Shown here: piece by piece, positions 50,952-60,640 of the stretch | Layout of the letters: each line of letters starts with the position of its first letter | Position numbering within the stretch: position 1 is the stretch's first letter | Assembly: GCF_030866765.1 (NCBI RefSeq) | Contig: NZ_CP133017.1 | Coordinates: forward strand, 2,772,001 to 2,836,000 | Length of the DNA stretch: 64,000 bases | Reading direction: 5' to 3' | DNA from: Paenibacillus silvisoli | GTDB taxonomy: Bacteria > Bacillota > Bacilli > Paenibacillales > Paenibacillaceae | The notes under the pieces: generated by a model | What the model was told of the DNA's origin: nothing | Databases searched by the model: none | Seen by the model: the letters and a program-made list of their open reading frames with translations, nothing else | Made by a program: the position numbers and the translations under genes

Positions 50952-52712
50952 ATGAAGGTAAAGAGATTACGCGGCAAAGCGCTGCTGACGCTGGCTGCCA
51001 TGCTAGTCGTTCTGTCAGGCTGCGGCGGCAACAACGGGAACAACGCAAATACCGCTGAAACGAATGCGCCGGCAAACACGACGAACACCGATAACACCGC
51101 CACGCCTGCGGAAACAAACAACAGCGCAACGACGAATGACGGCGCGACGAACACGCCGGCGGAGCCTGCGAAAGAGCCGATTACGTTCAAGGTTCAAGTG
51201 AACAGCACGACGAAGGATTTTGAGGGGACAGAGGTTTATAACGAGATCGTGAAGCAAACCGGCGTGACGATGGACCTCGAAACGTTCGACGAAGAGAAGT
51301 TCAAAGTCCAGCTGGCTGGCGGCGACCTCCCGGATATTATTCAAGTGAAGAACATCAATACGACGTACTTGAAGCAAATGATCGAAGGCAAACACATCAT
51401 TCCGCTCGACGACCTGGTGAAATCGAACGGACCGGCGATTTCCGCGCCGATCTTCGAGAAAAGCTTGGCGTACAGCAAGAAGTTCTGGAGCAACGACACC
51501 GGCCAGCTGTATGTCATCCCGGTTCAAATCGGCAGCGCCGGCTGGGGCTTCGATCAGCAAACCGGCTTCAACGTACGCTGGGATTACTACAAAGAGCTAG
51601 GCTATCCGGAAGTGAAGAGCATCGACGATATGGTCAATGTTTTGGCTCAGATGGTCGAGAAGCATCCGACGAATAAGGATGGCAAGAAGGTATACGGTAC
51701 GGCGATTTGGAACGACTGGGGCACATGGGGCCTCAGCAGCATGGGTCTTGTGACGAACTCGGGCGAACCAGTCGTGAACGACTACACGGACATCCCGAAG
51801 AGCGGATTCTGGGCGACATCGGAATTCCTGTACAAAGCGAAGCAGAAGGGCATTCTTGACCCGGATGCATTCACGGCCAAATACGAGGATCTCGTCACGA
51901 AAGCCTCCCAAGGCACGCTGTTGAACGCCATTGCGACTTGGCCGTTCCAGAACGCGAATGCCGAGCTGCTTAAAGAAGGTCCGGACAAAGGCTTCGTCAC
52001 CATCCCGCTCGACTGGGGCTTCTCATGGGTTGGCGGCAGCACGATTGCCGGCTGGGGCGACCGCGCTTGGGCCATTACGTCCAACTGTAAAGATCCTGCC
52101 CGCGCGATGGATCTGATCAACTTCCTGTCCTCGGAGCAAGGCTCCCGTCTGATCGAGAGCGGCATTGAAGGCGTTCACTGGGATATCGTAGACGGCAAGC
52201 CGACGATGAAGCCTGAGGTTGTAGCGCTGGCGGCTGCCGGCGGCGATCCTTGGAAGAAAACGGGCATCAACATGATGGCGAACCAACAAGGTCTTTCCGA
52301 CAATACGGTGCTGACCGACGGCTTCCCGGTTAACCTGTTCAACACGCCTGAAGTGTACGCAACGAAGCTGAATTCCTTGAACAAAGACTACTCCGAGCAC
52401 TATGGCGTCGCTTACCCTGCGGCTGCTTACAAGAAATACGCGGATTCCGGCCAAGTCAAGACGCTCGACGTCATTCCGCAGGACATTCAAGCGGCGATGG
52501 CAGCTCCGCCGGACGACATCAAGCGCATTCAAACGAAACTGGATGACTTGATTACGAAAGGCATTCCGGAAATCGTCCTGAAATCCAAAGACGACGCGGA
52601 CTACAAAGCAAGACAGCAAAAGCTGATCGACAAGCTGAACGATGCGGGCGCCGACGAGTACTACCAATGGAAGCTCAAAGCGTACGACGAAGCGAAAGCG
52701 AAGTTTGAGTAA
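50952..52712 (+). CDS. ABC sugar-binding lipoprotein, copy 2
   Basis: A 586-residue lipoprotein (lipobox LVVLSGCGG) with a long Asn/Thr/Ala-rich linker (about 25-75) before the binding domain. Domain stretches match copy 1 almost word for word: LAGGDLPDIIQVKN, GFNVRWDYYKELGYP, LKEGPDKGFVTIPL, NLFNTPEVYATKLNSLNKDY. It stands directly behind the permease genes, so it is the probable main binding protein of this transporter. AGGAGGTC is upstream of the ATG. A terminator follows. Confidence 0.9.
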   Translation: MKVKRLRGKALLTLAAMLVVLSGCGGNNGNNANTAETNAPANTTNTDNTATPAETNNSATTNDGATNTPAEPAKEPITFKVQVNSTTKDFEGTEVYNEIVKQTGVTMDLETFDEEKFKVQLAGGDLPDIIQVKNINTTYLKQMIEGKHIIPLDDLVKSNGPAISAPIFEKSLAYSKKFWSNDTGQLYVIPVQIGSAGWGFDQQTGFNVRWDYYKELGYPEVKSIDDMVNVLAQMVEKHPTNKDGKKVYGTAIWNDWGTWGLSSMGLVTNSGEPVVNDYTDIPKSGFWATSEFLYKAKQKGILDPDAFTAKYEDLVTKASQGTLLNAIATWPFQNANAELLKEGPDKGFVTIPLDWGFSWVGGSTIAGWGDRAWAITSNCKDPARAMDLINFLSSEQGSRLIESGIEGVHWDIVDGKPTMKPEVVALAAAGGDPWKKTGINMMANQQGLSDNTVLTDGFPVNLFNTPEVYATKLNSLNKDYSEHYGVAYPAAAYKKYADSGQVKTLDVIPQDIQAAMAAPPDDIKRIQTKLDDLITKGIPEIVLKSKDDADYKARQQKLIDKLNDAGADEYYQWKLKAYDEAKAKFE

Positions 52713-52737
52713 CACCTATAATAGGCGTTAACGAGCG

Positions 52738-52780
52738 GCGCCGGACTGTTGAGCATCAACTTGTCCGGCGCTTTTTATTT
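52738..52780 (+). terminator. Intrinsic terminator after binding protein 2
   Basis: GCGCCGGA / TCCGGCGC with inner GTTGA/TCAAC pairing, followed by TTTTTATTT. Confidence 0.8.
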
Positions 52781-52811
52781 CGGCTGAAGGATCGAAAGGT
52801 GGTTAATTGCG

Positions 52812-55685
52812 ATGACAATTACGTATGACGGAAAATCATTTCTTCGGGACGGGGAACGGTTCTGGATCGTCGGAGGCGAAATCCATTACTTCCGTTTTCC
52901 GAGGGAAGAGTGGCGGGATGTATTGCTTCGGGCCAAGCGTGCCGGGCTGAATACGATTTGCACGTATGTGCCTTGGAATTTTCACGAAGTGACGGAAGGC
53001 GAGTTTGATTTTGACGGCGACAAAGATTTGGCCAGCTATATCGATCTGATCGGAGAGCTTGGCATGTACGCCATGCTTCGCCCTGGCCCTTATATATGCA
53101 GCGAATGGGACGGCGGCGGCATTCCGGCTTGGCTGTGCGCGCAGCCTGTCCTGCGTTTCCGGGAGGACGATCCGGTCTATATGGCTGCCGTGGAGAGCTG
53201 GTTCGACCGGCTCATCCCGATTATAAGCGAGCGTCAAGTCACCAAAGGCGGACCGGTCATTACGATTCAGAACGAAAATGAATATCCGGGCGGCTGGGAC
53301 GAGTCGATGCGCCGCTATCTTCGCAACATCAATGCGATTTACGCGAGACACGGGATCGAAATTCCGGTGCTTTCCTGCAACGTGCACGGCGCGACGCCAA
53401 CTACGGTGAAAATCAATGATTCGACGGATGCCGCTGACCAGTTCCTCGATCCGTCGATGATTCTGACCTACAACCACCATGTCGAGGTGGAGCCGGTTTA
53501 CGATTTGAAGAGCAAGCAGCCTAATGCGCCGCTCATTACGACGGAGTTTTGGTGCGGGGCGCCGATCTATTGGGGCAACCAGGTGAGCGATTGGCCGAAC
53601 CGGCTGGAGCTGGCCCGTGCCGTCTATGAGTATACGTCATCCGGCACGCAGGTTTGCTATTACATGTTCGAAGGCGGCACGAATTTCGGATTCTGGGGCG
53701 GCAACAACATTGCGACGTCCTATGCATCCGGTTATCCGGTCGGCGAAGCCGGGAAGCTGACGGACAAATATTACGCGGTTCGGCCGGCGAATTTGTTTAT
53801 CGGCTCGTTCAGCCGGTATTTGGCCGGCAGCGAGGAGCTGGCAGACAAGGGCGGCATGCAGAGCGACGAAGGCGTGCGGCTTATCGTCCGCGACAGCGGT
53901 TTTGGCGGCTCGTTCGCGTTCGTGACGGCTGCCGATGCCCGCAAGGAAACGACCGTAACGACGCTGGGCGGCAAGCAGCTGACGGTGCATTTCGGGGAAG
54001 TGTCCGCTGCGGTTCTCCCAATTGAGCTAGAGCTGTTCGGCTCGGCAGCCGTGACGGTCGATTACAGCAATCTGTGCTTGCTGGCATGCAGCGAAGCGAA
54101 GAAGACGCTCGTTTTATACGGACCCGCGGGCACGGAGGGCGTAATTAGCGTCAACGGCGAAGAGCTGCGGGTGATTGTTCCGAGGCGTAAAGTGCAGCGC
54201 TTAATTACGGCAGCCGGCATCGGCATCGTCGTCGTCGATGAAGATCTGGCGCGCCGGTGCTGGATCGTGGACGATGCGGTCGTCTTCGGACCGGATTACG
54301 CGGGCGAGCTGCTGGCAGACGGGGCGCTGGACATCCGGGTGAGCGAGCGTACGCCGGAGATCGTCTATCTCGACGCGGCCGGATTGCCGGTCAGCCGCGC
54401 ATTCAAGGCGGAGCCGGCGCAGCATGAGCTGCCGGAGCTGCGCGATTGGCGGATCGCGCCTTGCGCGGAAGTAACGTCGCCGGTCGGCGAGGGCTGGTCG
54501 GCTCTGGAACAGCCATGCTCCCACGAAGCGCTAGGCGTCGTTCAAGGGTATCTCTGGTACAGCGCGGAGCTGGAGTGCGAGGAAGAGTGCGTTGAAACGT
54601 TGTTCCTCAGCCATGCGCCTACGCGGGTGAACGTATTCGTAAATGGCCAGTTCTGCGGCACGCATGCCGAGCGCCGTTCGGTGCGCATGCGCGATGAATA
54701 CGGCCATCCGGCCGATTGGGCGTTCGAGGAGCTGACCGTTCGTTTGCAGAAAGGAACGAACCGGTTCGTCTTCTTATCCGATGACCTCGGCCACAATTAC
54801 GATGTGCCGATCGCTGTCGGTATTCAAGGGCCGGTGATGGTCGGCTCACGCAGACTCCAAGTCGATCGAATGACAGATGTTGAGCCGCTGCCGTTGTCCG
54901 ATCAAGCTTTTAACTTCCTATATAATCGCCACTACCGGGAGAAGACGCCGCTTCCGGCCGTCGAGTTCGAGCTGCCGATCGAAGCGGGGCATGAAGCCTT
55001 TATTTTGATGCACGGCGTCAAAGCATGGGTGACGGTCAACGGCGAAGAAGTGCTGCCGATGTCGTATCCGGACTCGCCGTGGACGATGTTCCCGCAGATC
55101 AAGCGCTGGATCACTTGGGAGCTGCCGGCTTCCATCGCAGGCACTGCGCCAACCGTTCGGATTCATTTTGCCGAAGGTTCGGCTGAAGCTGTTAAAGAAA
55201 ACATGGCTGTATACGTCGCGCCGTCTGGCGGACAGCTGACCAACTGGCAGTGGAAGCGCTGGGAAGGCAGCGGCGATTTTACCGCTTCGCAGCTTGTCGG
55301 CAGCCAGCAGAAGGAAGAGGAAGGGCTTATCGTGCTTCTTCCGACAGGCAGCCGCTTGGCCAGAAAAGGACGTTTGCTGCGTCCGGCATACTTGAGCGCG
55401 CGGTTCGCCTTGCCTGATGGCGATCGCCCGGTCTACTTGCAAATCGGTGAGCTGCAGAAGGGACAAATTTTCTTGAACGGCCACAATATCGGACGCATGT
55501 GGGCGTACGGCGGCACGCAGGACCGGTACTATCTGCCGCGCAGCTGGATAAAGGCGGACAATGAGCTTGTCATTTTCGAGGAGCTTGGCCTGAACCCGCA
55601 AAATACGTCGCTCGTATTCGGCGAGAGCGGACAATGGAGCGCGGTGAAGCTGCAATTCGATTTGCAAGGCGCGCAGAAGGGATGA
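52812..55685 (+). CDS. GH35 beta-galactosidase, cytosolic
   Basis: A 957-residue glycoside hydrolase. The N-terminal TIM barrel begins FWIVGGEIHYFRFPREEWRDVLLRAKRAGLN and contains the GH35 acid/base in ITIQNENEY (Glu157) and the nucleophile in PLITTEFWCG (Glu245). Beta-sandwich domains follow, with a galactose-binding-like fold near the end (GQIFLNGHNIGRMWAYGGTQDRYYLP). No signal peptide, so it acts on imported beta-galactosides. It is the first of three closely packed enzyme genes after the importer; AAGGTGG is upstream. The N-terminus starts directly at the barrel. Confidence 0.92.
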   Translation: MTITYDGKSFLRDGERFWIVGGEIHYFRFPREEWRDVLLRAKRAGLNTICTYVPWNFHEVTEGEFDFDGDKDLASYIDLIGELGMYAMLRPGPYICSEWDGGGIPAWLCAQPVLRFREDDPVYMAAVESWFDRLIPIISERQVTKGGPVITIQNENEYPGGWDESMRRYLRNINAIYARHGIEIPVLSCNVHGATPTTVKINDSTDAADQFLDPSMILTYNHHVEVEPVYDLKSKQPNAPLITTEFWCGAPIYWGNQVSDWPNRLELARAVYEYTSSGTQVCYYMFEGGTNFGFWGGNNIATSYASGYPVGEAGKLTDKYYAVRPANLFIGSFSRYLAGSEELADKGGMQSDEGVRLIVRDSGFGGSFAFVTAADARKETTVTTLGGKQLTVHFGEVSAAVLPIELELFGSAAVTVDYSNLCLLACSEAKKTLVLYGPAGTEGVISVNGEELRVIVPRRKVQRLITAAGIGIVVVDEDLARRCWIVDDAVVFGPDYAGELLADGALDIRVSERTPEIVYLDAAGLPVSRAFKAEPAQHELPELRDWRIAPCAEVTSPVGEGWSALEQPCSHEALGVVQGYLWYSAELECEEECVETLFLSHAPTRVNVFVNGQFCGTHAERRSVRMRDEYGHPADWAFEELTVRLQKGTNRFVFLSDDLGHNYDVPIAVGIQGPVMVGSRRLQVDRMTDVEPLPLSDQAFNFLYNRHYREKTPLPAVEFELPIEAGHEAFILMHGVKAWVTVNGEEVLPMSYPDSPWTMFPQIKRWITWELPASIAGTAPTVRIHFAEGSAEAVKENMAVYVAPSGGQLTNWQWKRWEGSGDFTASQLVGSQQKEEEGLIVLLPTGSRLARKGRLLRPAYLSARFALPDGDRPVYLQIGELQKGQIFLNGHNIGRMWAYGGTQDRYYLPRSWIKADNELVIFEELGLNPQNTSLVFGESGQWSAVKLQFDLQGAQKG

Positions 55686-55692
55686 TTGCGGG

Positions 55693-57714
55693 ATGACGGA
55701 TACGAATGCGATCTATGTCGCGCCGGATGGGCTGGATTCGAATACCGGTACGGTCGAACAGCCTGTACGGACGTTGAACGAGGCGGTTGCGCGTACGCGG
55801 ACGTTGAGCGGCGGACAGCCGAAACGAATTGTTGTGCGCGGCGGCCATTATTACGATGTGAGCATAAAGCTCGGCGCCGACGATGAAGGATTGACAATCG
55901 AGGCGTATTCAGGGGAGCAGCCGGTGTTGTACGGCGGCGTCCCGGTCACCGCTTGGCAGCGCGAAGGGGAATGGCTGACGGCATCGCTGCCTGGCGTCCG
56001 CGACCGCAAGCTCGATTTTCGCTCGCTTGAGGTGAACGGTCAGTTCCGTCAGCGTGCGAGACTGCCGGAAACGGGGGCGTTTCGCCATTTTAACGAGTTC
56101 AAGGTCGAATGGCTGTCCACGTTCGCCGGCGGCTGGGCACGCAAACCGACGACGGACGAAATGATGTCGCTTCGCGCGAGCCGGGAGGATATCGGGACGT
56201 GGCTGGATGTCAGCAATGCGGAGGTGACGGTATACCACGAGTGGGATGAGTCGCTCGTTGGCGTTGACGCCGTCAAGGAAGCCGAGCCTGACGCGACGGA
56301 CATCCAGTTTACATATGAGCCGGGTCATCCGCCGGGAGCCTTCTGCGAACGAAACGAAAACGCGCGCAAATATGTCGTATGGAACGTCAAGGAAGGCATG
56401 AAGCGGCCGGGGCAGTGGTATTTGGACCGGACGAACGAGAAGCTGGCTTATTGGCCGCTGCCGGGCGAACGGGCGGAGGACATCCATGTGGTCGCGCCGG
56501 TGCATGAGCATCTTGTGGTGCTGGACGCAGGGGCGAAGCGGATTAAGCTGCAGGGGCTGCTGTTTGCCTGCGCGGCGACGCAGCTGTCGGCAGGCGGGTT
56601 CGGCGCTCTCCATGTCAGCGCGGCCGTGCATGGCGAAGAAGTGAGCGAGATCGAGTTCGAGCGCGTGACCGTTCGGAATACGGGCGGATGGGCGTTCAAG
56701 CTGAGCGGAACGGGAATCCGGATGCATGACTGTCACATCCATCACACGGGGGCGGGCGGCATTCAATGGAAAGGCGAGCGGATTCAGCTTGAGCGCTCGC
56801 GCATTCACGATATCGGCACGGCGTACAGCAGCGCGATCGCGATCAACTCCGACGGATCGGGTCATACCATTTCGCATAACGAAATCTACAATACGCCCTA
56901 CAGCGGCATTGCGAGCAGTAGTCCCGATACGTTGATCAACGGCAATTTGCTCTATGACACGATGACCTTCATGAAGGACGGCTCGGCGATTTACGTCTGC
57001 TGGTACAGCGATAATGTCACCGTGAGCGGAAATGCGGTATTCGGCCGGCTTGGCGGCGGGAGCGGCACGGATTCGGCGGCAGGGCATGAGAAGGTACGGC
57101 GCTACGCCTACTATTTGGACGAAAAATGCACCAACTGCTCCGTGACCGGCAATTTGGCCGTCAATCTCGGCATCCCGATGCTGAGCCATATGACGAAGGA
57201 TTGCGCGTTTACGAACAATATTTTCTTGGATCATGGCGAGCAAACGGTATCGGTGCTGAACTCGTCCGGCTTGAAGTTCGAGCGGAATATTCTCGTTGCG
57301 GATGCGATCGAGATCCATTCGCCGCAGGGAAATCCGAACGGCTTAGTGTCGGAGGAATACGATTCTCACCCGTACATGTCGGCATATTCGAAGTCCGATG
57401 GCATCACCTCGCTGCGCGGCAACTTGTTCTGCAGCAGAAGCGGCCGGCAAACGTTCAAGCACTATTTTCATTATAAACCGACTGAAGCGTTTGGACTGGA
57501 GCGGTTCGACGGTAATTGCTTCGGCGACCCGTTGTTGACGGATGCCGCCGCGGGCGATTTCAGCTATGCGGTGAATTCGCCTGCATTGGAGCTTGGGATT
57601 GAACCGTTGTCGTTTGCGGACGTAGGCTGCGAAGGACGATATGTGGAGCTTTTCGAACGGTGCATGAACGGCGATGGAAAAACAGTTTCCGGAGAAGGAG
57701 TAGGAGAGAAATGA
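55693..57714 (+). CDS. Right-handed parallel beta-helix protein, putative glycan-active enzyme
   Basis: A 673-residue protein. It begins IYVAPDGLDSNTGTVEQPVRTLNEAV, the typical start of parallel beta-helix carbohydrate enzymes (pectate-lyase-like, GH120, GH110 and relatives), and has helix rungs such as FERVTVRNTGGWAFKLSG, MHDCHIHHTGAGGIQW and GHTISHNEIYNTPYSGI. The catalytic residues are not identifiable with confidence. No signal peptide. It lies seven bases after GH35 and overlaps GH29 by four, so it is likely to act in the same cytosolic glycan breakdown, perhaps as an alpha-galactosidase or xylosidase. Confidence 0.75.
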   Translation: MTDTNAIYVAPDGLDSNTGTVEQPVRTLNEAVARTRTLSGGQPKRIVVRGGHYYDVSIKLGADDEGLTIEAYSGEQPVLYGGVPVTAWQREGEWLTASLPGVRDRKLDFRSLEVNGQFRQRARLPETGAFRHFNEFKVEWLSTFAGGWARKPTTDEMMSLRASREDIGTWLDVSNAEVTVYHEWDESLVGVDAVKEAEPDATDIQFTYEPGHPPGAFCERNENARKYVVWNVKEGMKRPGQWYLDRTNEKLAYWPLPGERAEDIHVVAPVHEHLVVLDAGAKRIKLQGLLFACAATQLSAGGFGALHVSAAVHGEEVSEIEFERVTVRNTGGWAFKLSGTGIRMHDCHIHHTGAGGIQWKGERIQLERSRIHDIGTAYSSAIAINSDGSGHTISHNEIYNTPYSGIASSSPDTLINGNLLYDTMTFMKDGSAIYVCWYSDNVTVSGNAVFGRLGGGSGTDSAAGHEKVRRYAYYLDEKCTNCSVTGNLAVNLGIPMLSHMTKDCAFTNNIFLDHGEQTVSVLNSSGLKFERNILVADAIEIHSPQGNPNGLVSEEYDSHPYMSAYSKSDGITSLRGNLFCSRSGRQTFKHYFHYKPTEAFGLERFDGNCFGDPLLTDAAAGDFSYAVNSPALELGIEPLSFADVGCEGRYVELFERCMNGDGKTVSGEGVGEK

Positions 57715-58979
57715 CGGCACCGCATGTGAGATGGTTTATGAACGATCGGTTCGGCATGTTTATCCACTGGGGCTTGTACGCGATTCCCGCCCGCGGTGAG
57801 TGGGTTCGGAGTCTTGAGAAGCTGTCGGTGGAGGAGTATCAGCCGTTTTTCGAGGAATTTAACCCCATTAAATATAATCCGAAGGAATGGGCAAGAATCG
57901 CTAAGGAAGCGGGCATGAAGTATGCGGTCATGACGGCCAAGCACCATGACGGCTTCTGCTTGTTCGACAGCGAGCTGACGGATTACAAAGCAACGAATAC
58001 GCCGGCGGGCCGGGATTTGATCCGCGAGTACATCGAAGCGTTCCGCGCCGAAGGGCTGCGCGTCGGTCTTTATTATTCCATCATTGATTGGCATCACGAG
58101 GATTACCCGCATTATGGGGACAAAATCCATCCGATGCGCGATAACGATGCCTACCGCGATCACAAAGGCGAATTCGACCGCTATTTGACTTACATGCACG
58201 GTCAAGTGCATGAGCTGCTGACGAAGTACGGCAAAATCGATGTCATGTGGTTCGACTTTTCCTACGACGAAATGACCGGAGAGAAGTGGAGAGCTACCGA
58301 GCTCGTGCGCATGATGCGGAGCATCCAGCCGGATATCGTCATCGACAATCGGCTTGGCGGAGATGGAAAGGCTGCGGAGCCGGAAATTTACGCGGGCGAT
58401 TTCATGAGTCCCGAGCAGCTGCTTCCGCCGGAGGGCGTCGTCAATCATGCCGGCGAACCGCTGTCCTGGGAGTCGTGCATTACGCTGAACGATCATTGGG
58501 GCTACTGCTCGGGCGACTTGAATTACAAATCGCCGAAGACCGTTATCCGCGGCTTGGTCGAATGCGTGAGCAAAGGCGGCAATTTGCTATTGAATGTCGG
58601 CCCGAATGCCAAAGGGGAAATCCCGCGTCATTCCATCGATATTTTGAACGAAGTCGGCAAGTGGATGGACGCAAACGGCGACAGCGTGTATGGATGCGGT
58701 CCTTGTAAGCTGGAGAAGCCGGAATGGGGACGGTATACGCAGCGCGGCAATTTGCTCTATGCCCATATTTACGACAGAGGGATGGGGCCGATCAACTTCC
58801 GAGGATTGCAAGGGAAGATCAAGCGGGCAAGGCTTCTCTCGGATGGTTCGGAGATCAAAGTGGAAACGCCTTGGAACGCATGGGAATATCCGGAGGATGC
58901 GTTTATCAGCTTCGGCAGCGCGTCGCTTCCTGACGAGATCGACACGGTTGTCGTGCTTGAATTGAACGAAGACATTTAA
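57711..58979 (+). CDS. GH29 alpha-L-fucosidase, cytosolic
   Basis: A 422-residue enzyme that releases L-fucose from glycans. The family's start WFMNDRFGMFIHWGLYAIPARGEW, KHHDGFCLFDS and the nucleophile aspartate Asp182 in IDVMWFDFSYD are all present, with LNDHWGYCSGD and GNLLLNVGPNAKGEIP. No signal peptide. The start codon overlaps the stop of the beta-helix gene (ATGA), with GGAGAAGGAG upstream. It ends the operon. The L-fucose it frees is the natural entry point for the mutarotase and lactonase encoded at 41-42 kb. Confidence 0.92.
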   Translation: MTAPHVRWFMNDRFGMFIHWGLYAIPARGEWVRSLEKLSVEEYQPFFEEFNPIKYNPKEWARIAKEAGMKYAVMTAKHHDGFCLFDSELTDYKATNTPAGRDLIREYIEAFRAEGLRVGLYYSIIDWHHEDYPHYGDKIHPMRDNDAYRDHKGEFDRYLTYMHGQVHELLTKYGKIDVMWFDFSYDEMTGEKWRATELVRMMRSIQPDIVIDNRLGGDGKAAEPEIYAGDFMSPEQLLPPEGVVNHAGEPLSWESCITLNDHWGYCSGDLNYKSPKTVIRGLVECVSKGGNLLLNVGPNAKGEIPRHSIDILNEVGKWMDANGDSVYGCGPCKLEKPEWGRYTQRGNLLYAHIYDRGMGPINFRGLQGKIKRARLLSDGSEIKVETPWNAWEYPEDAFISFGSASLPDEIDTVVVLELNEDI

Positions 58980-58997
58980 TTAATGACATTAATAATG

Positions 58998-59062
58998 AGG
59001 CGGTACAATGTTAAATTGCTTGTGCGAACAAGCGGTTTGACGATTGTACCGCCTTCTCTTTA
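58998..59062 (+). terminator. Large terminator after fucosidase gene
   Basis: AGGCGGTACAAT pairs perfectly with ATTGTACCGCCT; a second hairpin (GCTTGT-GCGA-ACAAGC) sits inside. Followed by TCTCTTT. Confidence 0.75.
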
Positions 59063-59100
59063 TGCTTGGGCTGGGGTAAAATGGAAGCGTGGAGGTGTTC

Positions 59101-59658
59101 ATGATGAGCGAGCGAGAGAAGCTGCCGCCCGGTATTACTAGAAGAGCATTTCTTGGCACGTCGGCCAAGCTGGCGCTCGGCGTTGCCGGCGCGTTGGCCG
59201 GTACTTCCGGGTTGTTTGTGTACGGTGCGATGAAGCATCGGGATAAAGGGATTCCGGTCCGGCCGGGAAACATCGTGGAGCTTGGCGAATTACGACAGTT
59301 AATGTCATTAAATGTAGTTATGAAGATGAACTATGAAGCGATATATGAAGATGCTTGGATCAGCAAGCCGGTGAAAGGATCGGTTTACGTCACGACGGAG
59401 GAGGACGGCAGCCTGCTGATCATGTCGCCAGCCTGCACGCATTTGGGCTGTACGATTGCTCCGGCCACGGACGAGGAGAGGCGCGAAGCGAAAAACGATC
59501 AGGCGTTTTTTCGCTGTCCATGCCATGGCGCGCTGTTCGATCGGAGAGGGCATTCCGTTTTTCTCGATTTGAAGCGGCTGGATTTATATGAACCGATTAT
59601 CGAGGGCGGCTGGGTTTATTTTGATATTATGAAGCCGATTAAACAGGCGGAAGCTTGA
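59101..59658 (+). CDS. Rieske [2Fe-2S] protein with Tat-type N-terminus
   Basis: About 185 residues. The N-terminal TRRAFLGTSAKLALGVAGALAG is a twin-arginine-like signal or anchor. The Rieske cluster ligands are complete: Cys112 and His114 in CTHLGC and Cys139 and His142 in CPCHG, with the second cysteines Cys117 and Cys141 available for the usual disulfide. It is the size and type of stand-alone membrane-anchored Rieske proteins that feed respiratory electrons; no cytochrome b gene is adjacent. GGAGGTG at 59091-59097 serves ATG 59101 or 59104. Confidence 0.85.
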   Translation: MMSEREKLPPGITRRAFLGTSAKLALGVAGALAGTSGLFVYGAMKHRDKGIPVRPGNIVELGELRQLMSLNVVMKMNYEAIYEDAWISKPVKGSVYVTTEEDGSLLIMSPACTHLGCTIAPATDEERREAKNDQAFFRCPCHGALFDRRGHSVFLDLKRLDLYEPIIEGGWVYFDIMKPIKQAEA

Positions 59659-59752
59659 TCATGACGCTTGCGTTACTTGTGCCGAATCATGTAGGATTTA
59701 AAGGAATTATGATCATTTATGTTATTAATTAATAGATGGGGAGGCAGACTCC

Positions 59753-60640
59753 ATGGCGAATCATGAAGGATATATCGATGTACCGGGAGGCAGAGTTTGG
59801 TACGTGCAGGTCGGTGACAAGGGGAAGACGCCGCTGCTCGTGCTGCATGGCGGTCCCGGCAATGTACATAATCCGTTAAAATCGGCGCTGAGCGCGCTGG
59901 CGGACGAGCGACCCGTTATTTTCTACGATCAGCTGGGTTCCGGCAACTCCGATCGTCCGGAAGATCCTTCCTTGTGGACGACAGAGCGTTTTGTGGAAGA
60001 GCTTGCTTGCATTCGGGCAGCGCTTGGACTGGACGAGCTGCATCTGCTTGGACACTCATGGGGAACGATGTTAGCTTCGTCGTATCTGGTGGAGCGGAAG
60101 CCTGAAGGGATCAAGAGCGTCCTGTTGTCCAGCCCGTGTTTGAGTGCCTTGCGCTGGAAAGAGGATGCGGATCGGCTGTTGGCCGAACTGCCGGAGGACG
60201 CGCAGCAGACGATTTCCCGCCATGAAGCGGAAGGGACGACCGATACCGAGGACTATCAGGAAGCGATGAAGCTGTACTATAACCGGCATGTGTGCCGCCT
60301 TGATCCGTGGCCGGCTATTTTGTCCGAGAGCAGACCAAAGGGGAACAAGGTCGTATACATGTCGATGTGGGGGCCATCCGAGTTCTGTCCTACGGGCAGT
60401 TTGAAAACCTACGATATTACGCCTCGGCTGTCCGAGATTAGAGAGCCTGCGTTGTTCTTGTGCGGCAGATATGATGAAGCGACGCCGGAAGCGGCGGAAG
60501 CCTACCGGTCGCTAGTTCCCGGTGCGCGGCTGCATGTGTTTGAAGAGAGCTCGCATATGGCTTATTTGGAAGAGACGGCAATATATGTGGAGGTTGTGCG
60601 CGAGTTTTTACGGGAGGTTGAAGATCGGGATGACCATTAA
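59753..60640 (+). CDS. Proline iminopeptidase-like alpha/beta-hydrolase
   Basis: A 295-residue hydrolase that would remove N-terminal proline from peptides. The oxyanion motif LVLHGGPG lies at 30-36, the nucleophile Ser102 in GHSWGT, the acid Asp in [11 protein letters not shown] and the histidine in SSHMAYLEE. The sequence follows the tricorn-interacting/pip type. Specificity may be broader. GGGGAGG upstream. Overlaps the AAC(3)-like gene by 11 bases, suggesting one transcript. Confidence 0.85.
   Translation: MANHEGYIDVPGGRVWYVQVGDKGKTPLLVLHGGPGNVHNPLKSALSALADERPVIFYDQLGSGNSDRPEDPSLWTTERFVEELACIRAALGLDELHLLGHSWGTMLASSYLVERKPEGIKSVLLSSPCLSALRWKEDADRLLAELPEDAQQTISRHEAEGTTDTEDYQEAMKLYYNRHVCRLDPWPAILSESRPKGNKVVYMSMWGPSEFCPTGSLKTYDITPRLSEIREPALFLCGRYDEATPEAAEAYRSLVPGARLHVFEESSHMAYLEETAIYVEVVREFLREVEDRDDH

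Noticed and set aside
55909..57318. 469-codon open frame on the minus strand
   Set aside because: Shadow of the beta-helix gene, Arg/His-rich, without start signals.
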